Assembly (NCBI GenBank): GCA_025457915.1
Contig: JALOTL010000012.1
Coordinates: 37,729-101,728 of the forward strand
Origin: Spirochaetota bacterium
GTDB lineage: Bacteria > Spirochaetota > UBA4802 > UBA5550
DNA: 64,000 bases
Direction: 5' to 3'
Part shown: positions 61,966 through 64,000 of the stretch, in pieces
Numbering within the stretch: the stretch's first letter is position 1
Layout: every line of letters begins with the position of its first letter
Notes under the pieces: model-generated
What the model was told of the DNA's origin: nothing
Databases searched by the model: none
What the model saw: only the letters and a program-made list of their open reading frames with translations
Translations under genes and position numbers: made by a program

Positions 61966-63363
61966 TCACCATGCGCCGGTGCGTATGAATTCGTCGATCT
62001 CCATGGCGGCCTTCCTCCCGGCGCCCATTGCCTCGATGACCGTAGCTGCGCCGGTTACAATGTCGCCGCCCGCGAACACCCCGCGCTTGCTTGTCTTAAG
62101 GGTCCCGTCAGTTACCGATATGTTGCCCCATTTGTTTGTGTCCAGGCCCGTGGTGGTCTTCTGGATTATTGGATTGGGGGCGTTTCCTATGGCGATTATG
62201 GCAACATCGATATCGATTTTGAATTCCGATCCCTTTACCGGTATCGGCCTGCGCCTGCCCGAGTCGTCCGGCGCGCCGAGTTCCATTTTGAGGCACTCAA
62301 CCGATTTCAATTTTCCTTTTTCGTCGCCGTGGAAGCGCACAGGGTTGGTAAGCAGGTGAAATATGATCCCTTCCTCTTCCGCGTGGTGGATTTCCTCCGC
62401 CCTCGCGGGCATTTCCTGCATGGACCTCCTGTAAACCAGGTATACCTCGCGTGCGCCGAGTCTGAGGGCAGTCCTGGCGGAATCCATTGCGACGTTTCCG
62501 CCGCCGAATACGGCAACTCTTTCGCCGCGGATTATGGGCGTGTCGTACTGCGGAAAAAGGTAGGCCTTCATGAGATTCGAACGCGTGAGATATTCATTGG
62601 CGGAATAGACGCCCTGCAGGTTTTCGCCCGGAATCTCGAGGAACATGGGCAGGCCGGCGCCCGTTCCTATGAAGACCGCGGAATATCCGCTGTCGAACAG
62701 GCTGTCCACCGTTTCACCCATCCCCACGACCCGGTTGACGATTATTTCAACGCCGAGCTTCTTCAGCGCTTCGATTTCATAACTTACTATCGCCTTGGGC
62801 AGCCTGAATTCCGGGATCCCGTATACCAGCACCCCCCCGGGATTGTGGAGCGCCTCGAAGATCGTAACGCCGTATCCCATTTTGGCAAGGTCGCCTGCCG
62901 CCGTCAGACCGGCCGGACCGGAGCCGACGATGGCGACTTTTTTCCCGTTTGAAGGCGCGCATGACTGCGGCGGCAGCTGCTGTCTTTCCCGCTCGAAATC
63001 AGAGACAAAACGTTCCAGCTTGCCTATCGCGACCGGTTCGAATTTTTTGGCCAGAACGCACCGCTCCTCGCACTGCGTTTCCTGGGGGCAGACCCTCCCG
63101 CAAACAGCCGGCAGTGAATTTGTCCTTTTGACGATTTCTATGGATTTCAAGAAGTCCCTTTCGTGAATTGCCTTGATGAAGGCCGGGATATCTATCTGGA
63201 CCGGACATCCGTCAACGCAACCCGGTTTTTTGCACTGTATGCACCTGGAGGCCTCAAGCACGGCGGTTTCATCCGGGTAGCCCAGTGGGACTTCGTCGAA
63301 GTTTTTTCTTCTGGCGTCCGGGGACTGTTCCGGCATTTTTTGTCGCGGTATTCTTTCAGCCAT
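61966..63363 (-). CDS. nfnB: NADPH-dependent ferredoxin oxidoreductase, large subunit NfnB
   Basis: 465 residues of the GltD family. N-terminal iron-sulfur motifs CIQCKKPGCVDGCP and GRVCPQETQCEERCV. FAD fold VAIVGSGPAGLTAAG, NADPH fold VAVFGGGNVAMDSARTA, C-terminal FAD contact GVFAGGDIVTGA. Paired with NfnA upstream, it couples NADH and ferredoxin oxidation to NADPH formation by electron bifurcation. Start at 63363 has GGAG nine bases upstream; a TTG at 63381 is less likely. The start overlaps the nfnA stop by 8 bp. Confidence 0.92.
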   Translation of the reverse strand: MAERIPRQKMPEQSPDARRKNFDEVPLGYPDETAVLEASRCIQCKKPGCVDGCPVQIDIPAFIKAIHERDFLKSIEIVKRTNSLPAVCGRVCPQETQCEERCVLAKKFEPVAIGKLERFVSDFERERQQLPPQSCAPSNGKKVAIVGSGPAGLTAAGDLAKMGYGVTIFEALHNPGGVLVYGIPEFRLPKAIVSYEIEALKKLGVEIIVNRVVGMGETVDSLFDSGYSAVFIGTGAGLPMFLEIPGENLQGVYSANEYLTRSNLMKAYLFPQYDTPIIRGERVAVFGGGNVAMDSARTALRLGAREVYLVYRRSMQEMPARAEEIHHAEEEGIIFHLLTNPVRFHGDEKGKLKSVECLKMELGAPDDSGRRRPIPVKGSEFKIDIDVAIIAIGNAPNPIIQKTTTGLDTNKWGNISVTDGTLKTSKRGVFAGGDIVTGAATVIEAMGAGRKAAMEIDEFIRTGAW

Positions 63364-64000
63364 TGTTAATCGCTCCTTCAAGTTTGCATTTATGCTGATC
63401 CATTGATAAGGTCTCTTCGTCTCTGTAAGTACTGAGCCTGGACATCAACTCGTTGAAATCAACCTCATGCCCGTCGAACTCCGGACCGTCGACGCATGTG
63501 AACTTTTTTTCGCCCTTAACGGACACCCTGCAGCCGCCGCACATACCCGTACCGTCCACCATGACGGAGTTCAGGCTCACCAGGGTCTTTATTCCGGGGG
63601 CCCGGGTCAATTCGCTAACCGCCCTCATCATTGGCACCGGTCCGATGGACACCACTATGTCTATTTTTTCCCTCTTCATAACCTCTTCCAGCGCTCCAGT
63701 CACGAAGGCCTTTCTGCCGTAGCTCCCGTCATCGGTGCAGACTATTGTTTCGTCTCCGGTGCCGCGGAGTTCGTCTTCAAGAATGAGCAAGTCCTTTGTC
63801 CTTGCCCCGATTATGTTTATCACCCTGTTGCCGGCCTCCTTCATGGCCTTTGATATCGGAAAAACTGGAGCGATCCCGATGCCGCCGCCTATGCAGACGG
63901 CCGTGCCGTATTTGCGGATTTCCGTCGGGTGGCCGAGCGGTCCCGCGATGTCGAGCAGGCTTTCGCCCTTTTTAAGCCGCGAGAGCAGATCGGTCGTTTT
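63356..64000 (-). CDS. nfnA: NfnA small subunit, 5' part outside window
   Basis: 215 residues are visible; the gene begins beyond 64000. The frame is open from the window edge, so a Met at 63844 is internal. GGGIGIAPVFP is the NAD contact, VSIGPVPMM the nucleotide-fold end, and GMCGGCRVSV with FTCVDGPEFDGHEVDF carries the [2Fe-2S] ligands. It matches the FAD/[2Fe-2S] subunit of NfnAB and the related dihydroorotate dehydrogenase electron-transfer subunit. It overlaps the start of nfnB, which supports the Nfn identity. Confidence 0.9.
   Translation of the reverse strand, partial: KTTDLLSRLKKGESLLDIAGPLGHPTEIRKYGTAVCIGGGIGIAPVFPISKAMKEAGNRVINIIGARTKDLLILEDELRGTGDETIVCTDDGSYGRKAFVTGALEEVMKREKIDIVVSIGPVPMMRAVSELTRAPGIKTLVSLNSVMVDGTGMCGGCRVSVKGEKKFTCVDGPEFDGHEVDFNELMSRLSTYRDEETLSMDQHKCKLEGAINNG

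Noticed and set aside
1..64000. tRNA or rRNA genes as island attachment sites
   Set aside because: No cloverleaf-like segment or rRNA sequence was recognised at the composition borders or elsewhere.

Overview
This 64 kb window comes from a bacterium that degrades CoA-linked substrates, probably without oxygen. It carries a tungsten-type aldehyde:ferredoxin oxidoreductase, an NfnAB transhydrogenase, a GltBD glutamate synthase, several type I CoA transferases and many acyl-CoA enzymes. A PlsC-hydrolase fusion, an RsbW-like kinase fused to PAS, and many lipoprotein or secreted genes would fit Spirochaetota; Desulfobacterota would also fit. There is no rRNA or tRNA, so the phylum cannot be fixed from the window.

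Layout. (1) 1-12.7 kb is GC-rich and housekeeping-like: the end of a propionyl-CoA-synthetase-type ligase, an OFA-family carrier, the PlsC-hydrolase fusion, a NUDIX hydrolase, the PAS/anti-sigma-type kinase, gltD and gltB. (2) 12.7-24.5 kb is AT-richer: a strong promoter with a 19-codon ORF, secreted proteins and lipoproteins, a hybrid histidine kinase flanked by a ~52 bp direct repeat, a tandem lipoprotein pair flanked by near-identical hairpins, an SDR, and a DUF362/MBL/iron-sulfur cluster. (3) 24.7-43.1 kb is one long minus-strand catabolic array: PHP protein, two paralogous modules of two thiolase-like proteins plus two DUF35 zinc-ribbon domains, a triple SCP2-DUF35 fusion, a DUF35-BKACE fusion, crotonase, acyl-CoA ligase, an IpdAB/Gct-type CoA-transferase pair, a PP2C-like phosphatase, TetR, MaoC hydratase and two acyl-CoA dehydrogenases. 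(4) 43.3-50.9 kb is a mobile or accessory patch: ORF6N, MORN and ankyrin proteins, an adenylate cyclase, broken IS3- and IS91-type transposases, a HigBA toxin-antitoxin pair and at least four copies of a ~150 bp repeat. (5) 51.1-59.6 kb returns to catabolism: AtoDA-type CoA transferase, a GMC oxidoreductase with a Cys-rich motif, CoaE, tungsten AOR, MarR, an acetoacetate-decarboxylase-family protein, an SDR and a MoaD-like protein. (6) 59.8-64 kb returns to the higher-GC style: a secreted lipase, a secreted alpha/beta hydrolase and nfnB/nfnA.

Working together: the ligase and CoA transferases would activate a substrate; the acyl-CoA dehydrogenases, MaoC and crotonase proteins would oxidise and hydrate it; and the thiolase-like/DUF35 assemblies would cleave C-C bonds, as in Ltp2-ChsH2 steroid aldolases or BbsAB benzoylsuccinyl-CoA thiolase. 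The IpdAB-like pair, the GMC oxidoreductase, the SCP2 domains and the SDRs make a steroid- or polycyclic-like substrate attractive, but this is inference. A near-identical 20 bp palindrome before the PHP/thiolase operon and before the AtoDA operon suggests one TetR regulon covering blocks 3 and 5. The most distinctive features are the duplicated thiolase pairs with degenerate active sites, the SCP2-DUF35 and DUF35-BKACE fusions, and the repeat-bracketed accessory cassettes.
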